Assembly (NCBI RefSeq): GCF_001425205.1
Contig: NZ_LMDW01000004.1
Coordinates: forward strand, 62,001 to 126,000
DNA length: 64,000 bases
Reading direction: 5' to 3'
DNA from: Variovorax sp. Root411
GTDB lineage: Bacteria; Pseudomonadota; Gammaproteobacteria; Burkholderiales; Burkholderiaceae_C
Shown here: positions 17,418 to 26,560 of the stretch, one piece after another
Layout: every line of letters starts with the position of its first letter
Numbering within the stretch: the stretch's first letter is position 1
Translations under genes and position numbers: made by a program
The notes under the pieces: generated by a model
Told to the model about the DNA's origin: nothing
What the model saw: the letters and a program-made list of their open reading frames with translations, nothing else
The model's database searches: none

Positions 17418-18154
17418 GCCGCAATCCGCTGCTTTCCACGCATGGGCTTACCGCGGGCTACGGCGACTTCCAGGCGCTCTTCGGCATCGACTTCGAGATT
17501 CATCGCGGAGAGGTCGTGGCCTTCATCGGCGCCAATGGCGCAGGCAAGTCCACGTTCCTGAAGTGCCTCATGGGATTGGTGTCGACCTCGCCGGGCACGG
17601 TGCGGCTGGACGGTGAACCCATCGCTCGCCGATCGCCACACGAATCGGTCCAACTGGGCCTTGCGATGGTTCCCGAGGGGCGGCGACTCTTCGCCGGCAT
17701 GTCGGTCGAAGACAACTTGCTGGTGGCGCGGGACCATGGGCGCCAACTGCCCGAGAACGGCCGCGCGTGGACGCTGGAACGCGTGCATGCGCTCTTCCCC
17801 GTGCTGCGCGACAAGCGGGACGCGCGGGTGGAGTCGCTCTCCGGAGGGCAGCAGCAGATGGTGTCGATCGGCCGGGCGCTCCTGTGCAATCCGCGGCTGC
17901 TGTTGTGCGACGAGATCTCGCTCGGTCTCGCGCCGCTGGTCATCCGCGAAATCTATGCGGCGCTGCCCACCATCACGGCCGAGGGCACCGCCGCGTTGAT
18001 CGTCGAGCAGGATGTCGGTCTGGCGAAATCGGCCTCATCGCGCCTGTACTGCCTGCTCGAGGGCAGGGTCACGCTACACCGCGCGTCGGCCGAGGCCAGC
18101 CGGGCGGAAATCACGCAAGCCTACTTCGGAGCTTCTCATCATGCAGTGGCTTGA
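17414..18154 (+). CDS. livF: Branched-chain-type ABC transporter ATP-binding protein LivF
   Basis: A 246-residue ATPase with Walker A GANGAGKSTFL, signature LSGGQQQMVSIGRAL, Walker B LLLCDEISLGLAP and the LivF-specific PEGRRLFAGMSVEDNL. The gene overlaps LivG by 4 bases and the following permease start by 14 bases. Together with LivG it forms the cytoplasmic motor of the transporter. Confidence 0.94.
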   Translation: MSRNPLLSTHGLTAGYGDFQALFGIDFEIHRGEVVAFIGANGAGKSTFLKCLMGLVSTSPGTVRLDGEPIARRSPHESVQLGLAMVPEGRRLFAGMSVEDNLLVARDHGRQLPENGRAWTLERVHALFPVLRDKRDARVESLSGGQQQMVSIGRALLCNPRLLLCDEISLGLAPLVIREIYAALPTITAEGTAALIVEQDVGLAKSASSRLYCLLEGRVTLHRASAEASRAEITQAYFGASHHAVA

Positions 18155-19004
18155 CGCAGCGATACAGGGCGTGCTCCTGGGAGGCCTCTATGCGCAATAC
18201 GCGCTGGGGATGTCATTGATGTTCGGCGTGATGCGGATCGTGAACACCGCCCACGGCGATCTCTTGATCCTGCTGTCGTTCGCGGCGATCGTCATCGCGA
18301 CCTACCTGGGCATCGGGCCCTACGCGACGATGTTCGTCCTGGTGCCTCTGGCCGCCGTCGGCGGGTATGCGCTTCAGCGGCTGGTGTTGAACCGCGCGGT
18401 CGGAAGCGACCCGCTGCCTTCGCTGATCGCGACGTTCGGCTTGTCGATCACGATCCAGAACGCGCTGCTCGCCGGGTTCACGGCCGATGCGCGATCGTTG
18501 CCAGGCAACGGGCTGGAGTCGGCGAGCCTGTCCATCGGACCGCTCTTCGTCGGCCTGCTGCCTGTGCAGATCTTCTGCGCGGCACTGCTGCTGACGGGGG
18601 CCATCCACCTGCTGCTGCGCCGCACGCGATTCGGTCGCGCCCTCCGGGCGGCGGCGGCCGATGCCGACGCGGCTTCGATGATCGGCGTGAACCCGCGCCA
18701 CGTTTACGCGGGCGCCACGGCGCTGGCGGTGGGCGTGCTCGGGGTGGCGGCTGTGTTCCATGCCTTGCGGGTCACCGTCTCGCCCGCCGATGGTCCTGGC
18801 CAGCTGATCTACGCTTTCGAGGCGGTCATCATCGGCGGCATGGGGTCGCTCTGGGGCGGGTTCCTGGGCGCGCTGCTGCTCGGCGTCGCGCAAGTAGTCG
18901 GCGGACGGATCGATGCCGGCTGGGGCTCGCTGGCCGGCCATCTGGTTTTTCTCGCCGTGTTGGCGGTCCGGCCCCAGGGCCTTTTTGGTGGAGGCAGCCG
19001 ATGA
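18141..19004 (+). CDS. livH: Branched-chain-type ABC transporter permease LivH
   Basis: A 287-residue inner-membrane permease beginning MQWLDAAIQGVLLGGLYAQY, with FGVMRIVNTAHGDLLILLSF and the coupling loop IIGGMGSLWGGFLGALLLG. The ATG at 18141 lies inside the end of LivF, which is common in such operons; longer readings in this frame would overlap LivF entirely. It ends with a 4-base overlap into LivM. Confidence 0.94.
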   Translation: MQWLDAAIQGVLLGGLYAQYALGMSLMFGVMRIVNTAHGDLLILLSFAAIVIATYLGIGPYATMFVLVPLAAVGGYALQRLVLNRAVGSDPLPSLIATFGLSITIQNALLAGFTADARSLPGNGLESASLSIGPLFVGLLPVQIFCAALLLTGAIHLLLRRTRFGRALRAAAADADAASMIGVNPRHVYAGATALAVGVLGVAAVFHALRVTVSPADGPGQLIYAFEAVIIGGMGSLWGGFLGALLLGVAQVVGGRIDAGWGSLAGHLVFLAVLAVRPQGLFGGGSR

Positions 19005-20017
19005 CGAAATCAGTCACCCCGCAGGGCGGACTCGTCTCGCGGCAGACGCGCGGGGGGCGTGCTGCACTCGCCATTGCCGCGGTGGCCCTGCTGCTGATGC
19101 TTGGCTTGCCCTGGTGGGCCGATTCGGGAGTCACTCGCTCGGTCGTCGAGTTCAGCTGCTATCTGGCGTTCGCGTCGATGTGGAACCTGCTGGCGGGCTA
19201 CGGCGGGATGGTCTCCATCGGGCAGCAGGCATTCCTGGGCGTTGCCGCCTACGCGATGTTCGCGCTGGCCAATCACTTCGGAATCGACCCGTTCGCCGCC
19301 GCAGCGCTCTGCCTGCTGGCCCCCGCGCTGCTTGCCGTGCCCACGTACGCGCTCCTGCGCCGTCTGGAGGGGCCATATTTCGCGATCGGAACCTGGGTGG
19401 TTGCCGAAGTGTGCCGGCTCGCCATATCGAACACAGAGTGGCTGGGAAGCAGTTCGGGCATGACGCTCCGGGCCATGCAGAAGTACACCCTCGAGGAGCG
19501 CCAGGTCGGGGTCCTCTGGTTGGCGGCATTGATGCTGGTGTTGACGGTTGGTGGTAGCTATTGGCTGTTGCGGTCGCGGCACGGGCTGGCGCTCACGGCC
19601 ATGCGCGACAACGCGGTGTCCGCCTTGAGCCAGGGCGTCGACGTCGAGCGATTGCGCTTCCTCGTCTTCCTGGGCGCGGCGGTCGGAACCGGCCTTGTCG
19701 GAGCGGTCTACTACCTCAGTGCGCTGCGACTTTCGCCGAACGCCGGCTTCGATCCCAACTGGATCGCCATCGTGATCTTCATGGTCATGGTCGGCGGCAT
19801 CGGAACGTTGGAGGGGCCGCTGATCGGTGCGGTGCTTTACTTCGCGGCCGATCGCCTGTTCTCGAGCTACGGTGCCGGCTACATGATCATGCTGGGCCTG
19901 CTGACGTTGGTCGTCGCGCTTTATGCCCGAGGCGGATTGTGGGGTGCGACTGGCGGCCGCTGGGCATGGCATTGGTTCCCGACGCGGTGGTGGCTTCGGT
20001 CTCGCGAAGGCGAATGA
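19001..20017 (+). CDS. livM: Branched-chain-type ABC transporter permease LivM
   Basis: A 338-residue permease with LLAGYGGMVSIGQQAFLGVA and the coupling loop MVMVGGIGTLEGPLIGAVL. It completes the five-gene Liv transporter. The C-terminus after the last helix is basic and tryptophan-rich (near WAWHWFPTRWW), which is longer than usual. It is followed 37 bases later by an AraC-type gene on the same strand. Confidence 0.93.
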   Translation: MTKSVTPQGGLVSRQTRGGRAALAIAAVALLLMLGLPWWADSGVTRSVVEFSCYLAFASMWNLLAGYGGMVSIGQQAFLGVAAYAMFALANHFGIDPFAAAALCLLAPALLAVPTYALLRRLEGPYFAIGTWVVAEVCRLAISNTEWLGSSSGMTLRAMQKYTLEERQVGVLWLAALMLVLTVGGSYWLLRSRHGLALTAMRDNAVSALSQGVDVERLRFLVFLGAAVGTGLVGAVYYLSALRLSPNAGFDPNWIAIVIFMVMVGGIGTLEGPLIGAVLYFAADRLFSSYGAGYMIMLGLLTLVVALYARGGLWGATGGRWAWHWFPTRWWLRSREGE

Positions 20018-20054
20018 AGGACTACTGCCCCGTCCTCGATTTCTGAGGGTCACC

Positions 20055-21032
20055 ATGCACACTACCCATTGGTCAACAAACCGCGTGTTCGCCTGTGAAC
20101 GCGCCGATGCCTGGAGCAGCATCAACACGCGGTACTTTGGTCGCTTGAGGGTGTCCAGCCTGGATGACGAGCCCCTCGATGCGTCCCTCGACACCTACGA
20201 TGTTGGTGCCCTGCGCATGTTCAGCATCACCGCGCCGGCGCACCACGTGGCGCGCGACAACACTTGCGGTGAACTTCCGACGGAAGAGTTCTACAAGCTC
20301 GTCCTGCAAGTTTCCGGTCGCGGTGTCGTCGAGCAAGAGCACCGACGCGTGGAGCTTCAACCGGGAGAGTGGATCCTCTACGATCCTCGCGCGCCGTACA
20401 CGATCACCAACCGCGAACGATGCGCACTGCTGGTGACCCAGGTGCCGCGTGCACTCCTTTCAGGACTGAAGCTTTCCGGGCCGCTCGCGGGACAGGCGGG
20501 CCACGACAACGTGGCTGGCCTGCATGGTGTTTTCGGCACCTACCTGCGTGCATTGAGCGAGCAATTGCCCAGCCTGCCCGATGGCGTCGGGCAAGCCATC
20601 AGCGAATCGGTCATGGGGCTGCTCGGCTCGACTCTGGTCGAGACCTTTCGCCGTGTCGGCGAGCCGTTACCCCTGCCCTCTGTCCTGAAGCTGCGGGCGC
20701 AGCAGTACATCCAGGCCCATCTTTGCGAGCCGGACCTGAGTATCCAGGGGGTCGCCGACGCGCTACGCTGTTCCAGACGCTATCTGCATAAGGTCTTCGA
20801 GACCGACCCGGTCGGCCTCGAGCGGCAGATCTGGAACGCACGGCTCGAGCGCTGTCATAAGGCACTCATGAACGAAGTCCACGTGGGCCGATCCGCTGGG
20901 CAAATCGCCTACGCGTGGGGGTTCAAGAGCACCGCCCACTTCTGCCGCCTCTTCAAGCAGCATTACGGCATGACACCCGGCGAGTGCCAGCGCCTGTCCT
21001 TCGATTCACGCCGCACCGCGGTTCTACAGTAA
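20055..21032 (+). CDS. AraC family transcriptional regulator (AraC-binding-like plus HTH)
   Basis: A 325-residue regulator. The N-terminal two thirds match the AraC-binding-like ligand domain found in FeaR/NahR-type activators of aromatic catabolism (FYKLVLQVSGRGVVEQ, LYDPRAPYTI). The C-terminus carries the double helix-turn-helix: IQGVADALRCSRRYLHKVF and AWGFKSTAHFCRLFKQHYG. It closes the cluster that another AraC gene opens at 11809, so the pathway is bracketed by two AraC-type genes. The ATG at 20055 gives a standard length. Confidence 0.9.
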   Translation: MHTTHWSTNRVFACERADAWSSINTRYFGRLRVSSLDDEPLDASLDTYDVGALRMFSITAPAHHVARDNTCGELPTEEFYKLVLQVSGRGVVEQEHRRVELQPGEWILYDPRAPYTITNRERCALLVTQVPRALLSGLKLSGPLAGQAGHDNVAGLHGVFGTYLRALSEQLPSLPDGVGQAISESVMGLLGSTLVETFRRVGEPLPLPSVLKLRAQQYIQAHLCEPDLSIQGVADALRCSRRYLHKVFETDPVGLERQIWNARLERCHKALMNEVHVGRSAGQIAYAWGFKSTAHFCRLFKQHYGMTPGECQRLSFDSRRTAVLQ

Positions 21033-21088
21033 GCGACGCTCTCCGCAGCGTGCCTCGGGTCGGACCATCGGCCGCGGTTTCCGGATGA

Positions 21089-21119
21089 GCGACCGGCCCG
21101 CCCAACGGGCTCTGGTCGC
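21089..21119. terminator. Possible shared terminator hairpin between convergent genes
   Basis: GCGACC...CCCG and CGGG...GGTCGC can pair around a CCCAA loop with a small internal bulge, in the 100-base gap between the AraC gene and the convergent pectate lyase. There is no T-run on either side, so factor-independent termination would be weak. Confidence 0.3.
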
Positions 21120-21132
21120 CACGGCGCCGCCG

Positions 21133-22206
21133 TCAGCTGCAGCTGAGGCGGGCGAGCGCCTTGCCCGCGCCAGCGACCGCAGGCAGCTTCTGCTTCACGC
21201 AGGCCGGGTCGTGCGCCGTGTAGGCGTAGGGGATGCCCACCGGGAACACGCCAGTCGTGATCCAGTCGGTCGCGTCGCGCGACGGGGAGGACGAGCTGGC
21301 CACCCAGGTGATCCCGTAGGTGCTGAAGTCGGCCGGTGTCTTGATGTTGTTGTTGCGCAGTTCCCAGAAGCCGATCGCCGAGCTGTCGCGCGAGGTCACG
21401 GGGTTCTGCGTGTTCTCGAAGTAGTTGCCTTCGATCAGCGAGAAGCCACCCATGCGGATGTTGGCACCCGAGGTGGCCACGCCGCTGTACAGGTTGTTGT
21501 AGAGGTGCGTGTAGCCGCCGCGCTGCAGCGGCAGGCGTGAGCCGACGTTCTCGTAGACGTTGTGATGGAAGGTGATGAAGCGGTCGCTGGAATCACTGTC
21601 GCTCGAACCGATGAGGCCGACCTTGTGGTGGTCGTGGATGTGGTTGTACGAATAGGTGATGTGGTGCGCGCCCGCCTTGTTGTCGAGCAGTCCGTCGAAC
21701 TCCAGGTCGCCGGCGCCCGGGCACTCCTTCAGGCTGCTGAACAGCGTGTTGTGGTCGATCCAGATGTGGCCCGGAAAATTGCCTCCCTGGCCCTCGATGC
21801 CGATCGCATCGATCGAACCCGGCAGCAGGCCGATCGTCATGTTGCGGATGACGATGTTCGCGGCATTGGCCTTGATGGCCAGCCCGAAGTTGGCCGACGA
21901 GTTGTCCGCGCCTTCGATGGTGATGTTGCTTTTGTCCTCGATATTGACAATGGCGCCGGCCGGCAACTTCCACTGCGTGCAGGCATCGGTGATGCTGGCG
22001 AAATCGAAGGTTCCGTTGTAGCGGATCACCAGCCCACCGTTCCCGATGTAGGCGTCAATGGCTGCCTGCATCTGCGCAGCGGTAGACACCGTGATGGCCG
22101 CGACCTTGCCGCCTCCCGTGACCTCGCCGGCAAATCCGGCGCTGAGGCTGCTCGAAGTGGACGCTGGCGCAGGACCGGAGGAACCATTTCTGCTTCTTCT
22201 CGCCAA
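21133..22206 (-). CDS. Pectate lyase family 1 protein, N-terminus apparently lost
   Basis: A 357-residue parallel beta-helix lyase domain that would cleave polygalacturonate. The PL1 hallmarks are present: HIWIDHNTLFS, the calcium-site region HDHHKVGLIGSSDSD, and ITFHHNVYENVGSRLPLQRGG with the catalytic Arg. The frame opens at a TTG, with no ATG, no signal peptide and only a Ser-rich stub (ASTSSSLSAG) before the domain; homologues are exported, usually with a signal peptide and linker. The upstream 180 bases do not supply one in any frame I can see. It may be a 5'-truncated gene or use a start I cannot identify. Confidence 0.75.
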   Translation of the reverse strand: MARRSRNGSSGPAPASTSSSLSAGFAGEVTGGGKVAAITVSTAAQMQAAIDAYIGNGGLVIRYNGTFDFASITDACTQWKLPAGAIVNIEDKSNITIEGADNSSANFGLAIKANAANIVIRNMTIGLLPGSIDAIGIEGQGGNFPGHIWIDHNTLFSSLKECPGAGDLEFDGLLDNKAGAHHITYSYNHIHDHHKVGLIGSSDSDSSDRFITFHHNVYENVGSRLPLQRGGYTHLYNNLYSGVATSGANIRMGGFSLIEGNYFENTQNPVTSRDSSAIGFWELRNNNIKTPADFSTYGITWVASSSSPSRDATDWITTGVFPVGIPYAYTAHDPACVKQKLPAVAGAGKALARLSCS

Positions 22207-22386
22207 CGCGAGCGCGCTTTGTCAGAAACGGGAAATTTCCACGGACGAGGCAGCTCGGCCGATTCGGGAACGTCACATTTGTCGCTTGTGACAAATCGAT
22301 CGAACGATTGCCTGTTGTCCTGCGTGGGGGCCGCATTCGGCGCAGCAAGGGCCGGAAAGAACCGTACGTCGCGAGGCTCCGATGTA

Positions 22387-23367
22387 TCAGGACTCCGCCG
22401 TAAAGCCGACGAGTTTGATCAAGCGGCGCCATTCCTCGGTATCGGCCTTGATGAGGTCGGCCAGAGCTTGCGGAGTGCTGGGCTTCGCAGTCATGCCGAC
22501 GTCTCCCAATGCAGCGATCATTTCCCCCTGCGCCAGAACCGGCTGAACATAGGCAGCTGCGCGACGCACGATGTCTTGTGAGGTCCTTCCGGGAAGGAAC
22601 AAACCAAACGACTCCGTGGCCGTGATTGCATATCCCTGCTCACGGTACGTGGGAACATCGGGAACGAACGCGTTGCGGCCATTCCCGGAAACAGCGATGA
22701 GTCGAAGCCTTCCGCTTTTGAGATGCGGCAGGAAGCTTCCCACTGTCGACGAATAGGCGGACACCTGGCCGCCCATCAGGTCCTGCAGTCCGGGCGCGTC
22801 TCCGCGATAGCCGACATGGGTCAATTCGGTGTTTGAAAGCTTGGATAGCAGGATGCCAAGCAGGTGAGGCGTGGAGCCTGCGGCGGGCGAGCCAAAGTTG
22901 GCGTGGGTCGGATTCGCCTTGCACCAGGCGATGTAGTCCTTGATACCCCGTACGCTCGCAGGTACTGCCGGGCCCACGGCGAACCCGAAGGCGAACGAGC
23001 AGATCGAAGACACGGGCGCCACGTCCTCTGCGACGTAGGGGAGCTTGCGGTAGGTAAAGGGGTAGACGGAGAACGGCGCGGTGGGCGACAACAGCAAGGT
23101 GTTCCCATCCGGCGCACTGTCCTTCAGCGCCGAAATGGAAATCTGCATGGCCGCACCTGGCTTGTTTTCGACCACGACGGTGTTTGCGTAGCTGCCTCGC
23201 AGCTTTTCGGCCAAACGTCGCGCAACCGCGTCCGTGGCGCCTCCTGGCGGAAAGCCGACCAGTATTCTCGCGAGCTGCGTGCCTTGCGAATGCGCATTGC
23301 GCATCGGGGTAGTGCCCAGGGCCGCCATGGCGGCGAGCTGGCTTGTAAATTTACGGCGTGTGGGCAT
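22387..23367 (-). CDS. Tripartite tricarboxylate transporter (Bug) substrate-binding protein
   Basis: A 326-residue periplasmic Bug/TctC protein. The N-terminus MPTRRKFTSQLAAMAALG is a signal sequence; ILVGFPPGGATDAVARRLA is the characteristic first strand and loop, and VENKPGAAMQIS follows. The ATG at 23367 has GGAGACAAAGAG ahead of it. It is the third gene of a minus-strand set with a GMC oxidoreductase and an aldehyde dehydrogenase, so it probably binds the carboxylate made or used by that pair. No TctA/TctB membrane genes adjoin. Confidence 0.92.
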   Translation of the reverse strand: MPTRRKFTSQLAAMAALGTTPMRNAHSQGTQLARILVGFPPGGATDAVARRLAEKLRGSYANTVVVENKPGAAMQISISALKDSAPDGNTLLLSPTAPFSVYPFTYRKLPYVAEDVAPVSSICSFAFGFAVGPAVPASVRGIKDYIAWCKANPTHANFGSPAAGSTPHLLGILLSKLSNTELTHVGYRGDAPGLQDLMGGQVSAYSSTVGSFLPHLKSGRLRLIAVSGNGRNAFVPDVPTYREQGYAITATESFGLFLPGRTSQDIVRRAAAYVQPVLAQGEMIAALGDVGMTAKPSTPQALADLIKADTEEWRRLIKLVGFTAES

Positions 23368-23422
23368 CTCTTTGTCTCCTGGCGTTGACCGCCGGCCTTG
23401 TTCTTGTAGATAGAGCGGCACG

Positions 23423-24925
23423 CTAGATGGACATGCAGACGCTCTTTTGTTCCGTATAGGACTCGACTGCAGCGCGGCCCAGGTCGCGACCGAAACCGCT
23501 TTGCTTGTAGCCACCGAATGGCAGGTTCGCGTCGAGCAAGTTATGGGTGTTGACCCAGACCGTGCCGGCCTTGATGCGGGGGATGATCCGGTGCACCGCG
23601 GACAGATCGTTCGACCACACGCTGGCTGTCAGTCCGAACGGCGTGTCGTTGGCCTGGCGGATGGCGTCCTCCACATCGTCGAACGGCATGGCGACGAGCA
23701 CGGGTCCGAAAACCTCTTCGCGCACCACCTGCATGCCGGGATTCACGTCGACGAACACGGTGGGCTTGATGAAGCAGCCAGCGTCGCGTGCGCGTTCTCC
23801 GCCGGTCAGGGCCGTCGCTCCCTCGCGGAGTGCGCCGTCGATAAACCCCATGACCCGGTCGAAGTGGCGGCGCGAGACAACCGGCCCCAGCTGCGCGGTG
23901 GCGTCGAACCCGGAGCCGATACGCATTCCCTCTGCCTGGCGCGCCACTTCATTCACGACCTGGTCGAACAGGCTGCGATGAACATACAACCGCGAACTTG
24001 CGGCGCAGACCTGGCCCTGGTTGAAGAAGATGCCCATGGCAGCGCCTGCGGCGGCGGCGACAGGGTTGGCATCCGGCAAGACGATCATGGGAGACTTTCC
24101 ACCCAATTCCAGCGTGAAACGCGCCATGCGATCGACTGCGGTGTGGCCGATGGCACGTCCGGTTTGCGTGCTGCCGGTAAAGCTGATCTTGTCGACACCG
24201 GGGTGTGCGCACAAGGCCGCGCCAGCCGTGCCGCCTCCACACACGACGTTGAGTGCACCGGCGGGAATGCCCGCCTCCAGCGCGAGTGCGGCCAAGCGCA
24301 AGGCGGTCAACGGCGTCTCGGGCGATGGCTTGAGCACCACTGTGCATCCCGCTGCCAGTGCAGGTGCGATCTTCCAGAGCGCGATCGCCAGCGGGAAGTT
24401 CCAGGGCACCACCGCGCCGACCACGCCCACGGGTTCGCGCTGCGTGTAGGTGTGGTAGCGGGCTCCTGGAGGAAACGGGATCGAGGGCTGCAGCGTGCTG
24501 CCTTCCAGCTTGGTGGCCCAGCCAGCCATATAGCGCACGAACTCGGCAGAGAAACCCACGTCGATCATGCGCGCAACACCCTGCAACTTGCCACTCTGCA
24601 AGGTTTCCATGGCGCTCAGTTCGTCCGCGTGATCTTCGATCAGTTGAGAAAGGCGGAACAAGGCGCGCTCGCGGTCGGCGGGCCGCATCCTGGACCAGGC
24701 GGAGTCCTCCAACGCCCTTCGCGCCGCCGCGACCGCGGCATCCACGTCGCCCGCGTCACTGTCGGGCGTGCTGGCCACGACCAATTCAGACGCCGGATCG
24801 ACGACATCGATGCGCTTGCCGCTGCGGGATTCCCGGAATACGCCGTCGATGAAATTGTCGAAGCTGCGACGCGAGAGGAAGCCGATGCGTGCCAACTCCT
24901 GCTGGGAAAGGTCTTTGGGGTTCAT
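23423..24925 (-). CDS. NAD(P)-dependent aldehyde dehydrogenase
   Basis: A 500-residue aldehyde dehydrogenase with ELGGKSPMIVL (general base Glu), the nucleophile in NQGQVCAASSRLYV, the cofactor region VPWNFPLAIALWKIAPALA and the C-terminal NLPFGGYKQSGFGRDLG. All catalytic residues are intact. The ATG at 24925 (MNPKDLSQQ) is the best start; an earlier ATG would overlap the spacer. It follows a GMC alcohol oxidoreductase by 45 bases on the same strand, so the pair would oxidise an alcohol via its aldehyde to an acid, as choline/PEG-type pathways do. Confidence 0.94.
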   Translation of the reverse strand: MNPKDLSQQELARIGFLSRRSFDNFIDGVFRESRSGKRIDVVDPASELVVASTPDSDAGDVDAAVAAARRALEDSAWSRMRPADRERALFRLSQLIEDHADELSAMETLQSGKLQGVARMIDVGFSAEFVRYMAGWATKLEGSTLQPSIPFPPGARYHTYTQREPVGVVGAVVPWNFPLAIALWKIAPALAAGCTVVLKPSPETPLTALRLAALALEAGIPAGALNVVCGGGTAGAALCAHPGVDKISFTGSTQTGRAIGHTAVDRMARFTLELGGKSPMIVLPDANPVAAAAGAAMGIFFNQGQVCAASSRLYVHRSLFDQVVNEVARQAEGMRIGSGFDATAQLGPVVSRRHFDRVMGFIDGALREGATALTGGERARDAGCFIKPTVFVDVNPGMQVVREEVFGPVLVAMPFDDVEDAIRQANDTPFGLTASVWSNDLSAVHRIIPRIKAGTVWVNTHNLLDANLPFGGYKQSGFGRDLGRAAVESYTEQKSVCMSI

Positions 24926-24970
24926 GGTGCGGGATGTGGTGGTTGCTAGAGAGAGAAGAGATCGCACCGC

Positions 24971-26560
24971 TCAGCGGCCGAGCATGAACTCGGCACCGCG
25001 CTCGGCAATCATGATGGTGGGCGCATTGGTGTTGCCGCTGCAGATGGTGGGCATCACCGAGGCATCGCACACGCGCAGGCGCCCCACGCCGCGCACGCGC
25101 AGCCTGGAATCGACGACAGCCATCGGGTCACCTCCGATCCGGCAGGTGCCCACCGGGTGATAAACGGTCTTGGCGTACTGGCGCACGAACTGCTCCAGAT
25201 CGCTGTCAGGCATGTGCTCCTGAGGGCCCGGATAGATCTCCTCGGCGACAACCTTGCGCAGCGAGGGCATCCGCATGATGCGGCGTGCCAGCTTGAGGCC
25301 GCGCACGAGCGTATCCACGTCTTCCTGCTCCGAAAGGAAGCCTCCATCGAAATGAACCGGGTCCATGGCATTCGCACTGACGGCCCGCACGCGTCCACGC
25401 GACTTCGGGCGCAGGAAACAGGGGTCGATCGAAATGCCGTGCACTTCCGGCATCGGACGATCCACGTCCCCCACCAGAACGGGCAGCACATGGAACTGCA
25501 CATCGGGACGTCCAGTTCCGGCTGTGTCGACGAAGCCGCCGCTCTCGACCACGTTGGAGGTAAGGAGGCCCGTCTTGAACAGCTCCCATTGCACGCCGTG
25601 CTTCAAAGCCGTGAGGCCCTTGTCCTGGCCGAGCAGGCTGATCGGCTCCTTGCAGCGGCCATGCGCAATGATTTCCAGATGGTCCTGGAAGTTCTCGCCT
25701 ACACCGGGCAGGTCGCAATGAACCGGGATACCCAGTTCCCGCAGCAATTCGCCGGGGCCGATGCCCGACACCTGCAGCAGCTTGGGCGACGCGAGTGCAC
25801 CCGCGCTCAGCACGACCTCGCGGTTGGCAAGCGCCTTCACCGTTCCACCATCGTCTCGGCGGTACTCGACGCCGGTCGCGTTGCCGCCCTCGATGATCAC
25901 CCGCAGCACGCGGGCACCGTTGACCATGGTGAGCTTCGGGTCGGCGAGCACTGCGGCAAGGTACGTCGCCGCCGTGCTGCCGCGCGTGCCGTTGATCGTC
26001 GTGGTCTGGTAGAAACCTACGCCTTCCTGGGTGCCGCTGTTGAAGTCATCGTTGTACGGAAGGCCCGCCTCCTGCGCAGCCTTCAAGAACGCCAGGCTCA
26101 GAGGGTGCCGGTACTTCGTGTCGCTGACTTGCAGAGGGCCATCGGTGCCATGCATCTCACCGGAGAAGCGCATGTTGCTCTCGGCTCGCTTGAATGCAGG
26201 CAGGACATCCTTCCAGGCCCAATCGGCGCAGCCGGCGTCAGCCCATGCGTCGTAGTCCGCGGCCGCGCCACGGACATAGATCATTGCGTTCAGAGAACTG
26301 CCGCCACCGTTCATGCGCCCCTGCGGGACGTACATCTTGCGGCCATTGGCATGCGGCTGAGGAACGGTTTCGTAGACCCACGAGCGCTCCGTCCCGATGA
26401 CGCGAACAAATGTCGCAGGCATTTTGACGAACTTGCTCGCATCGGTCGGACCGGCCTCGAGCAGCAACACCGAATGACCTGCCTTGACGAGGCGGTGCGC
26501 GATCACGCATCCGGCCGAGCCGGCTCCGACCACGATGTAATCGATAACTTGAGTCTCCAA
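24971..26560 (-). CDS. GMC family FAD-dependent alcohol dehydrogenase (choline dehydrogenase-like)
   Basis: A 529-residue flavoprotein. The FAD-binding GAGSAGCVIAHRL lies at the N-terminus, the GMC signature RMNGGGSSLNAMIYVRG follows near residue 85, and the C-terminus has the catalytic-His segment VYHPVGTCRIG and NTNAPTIMIAERGAEFML. It oxidises primary alcohols with a membrane or cytosolic acceptor. The start is a TTG at 26560, supported by CGGAGACAG at correct spacing; no ATG is available at the family N-terminus. It leads a three-gene set with the aldehyde dehydrogenase and Bug protein. Confidence 0.93.
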   Translation of the reverse strand: METQVIDYIVVGAGSAGCVIAHRLVKAGHSVLLLEAGPTDASKFVKMPATFVRVIGTERSWVYETVPQPHANGRKMYVPQGRMNGGGSSLNAMIYVRGAAADYDAWADAGCADWAWKDVLPAFKRAESNMRFSGEMHGTDGPLQVSDTKYRHPLSLAFLKAAQEAGLPYNDDFNSGTQEGVGFYQTTTINGTRGSTAATYLAAVLADPKLTMVNGARVLRVIIEGGNATGVEYRRDDGGTVKALANREVVLSAGALASPKLLQVSGIGPGELLRELGIPVHCDLPGVGENFQDHLEIIAHGRCKEPISLLGQDKGLTALKHGVQWELFKTGLLTSNVVESGGFVDTAGTGRPDVQFHVLPVLVGDVDRPMPEVHGISIDPCFLRPKSRGRVRAVSANAMDPVHFDGGFLSEQEDVDTLVRGLKLARRIMRMPSLRKVVAEEIYPGPQEHMPDSDLEQFVRQYAKTVYHPVGTCRIGGDPMAVVDSRLRVRGVGRLRVCDASVMPTICSGNTNAPTIMIAERGAEFMLGR

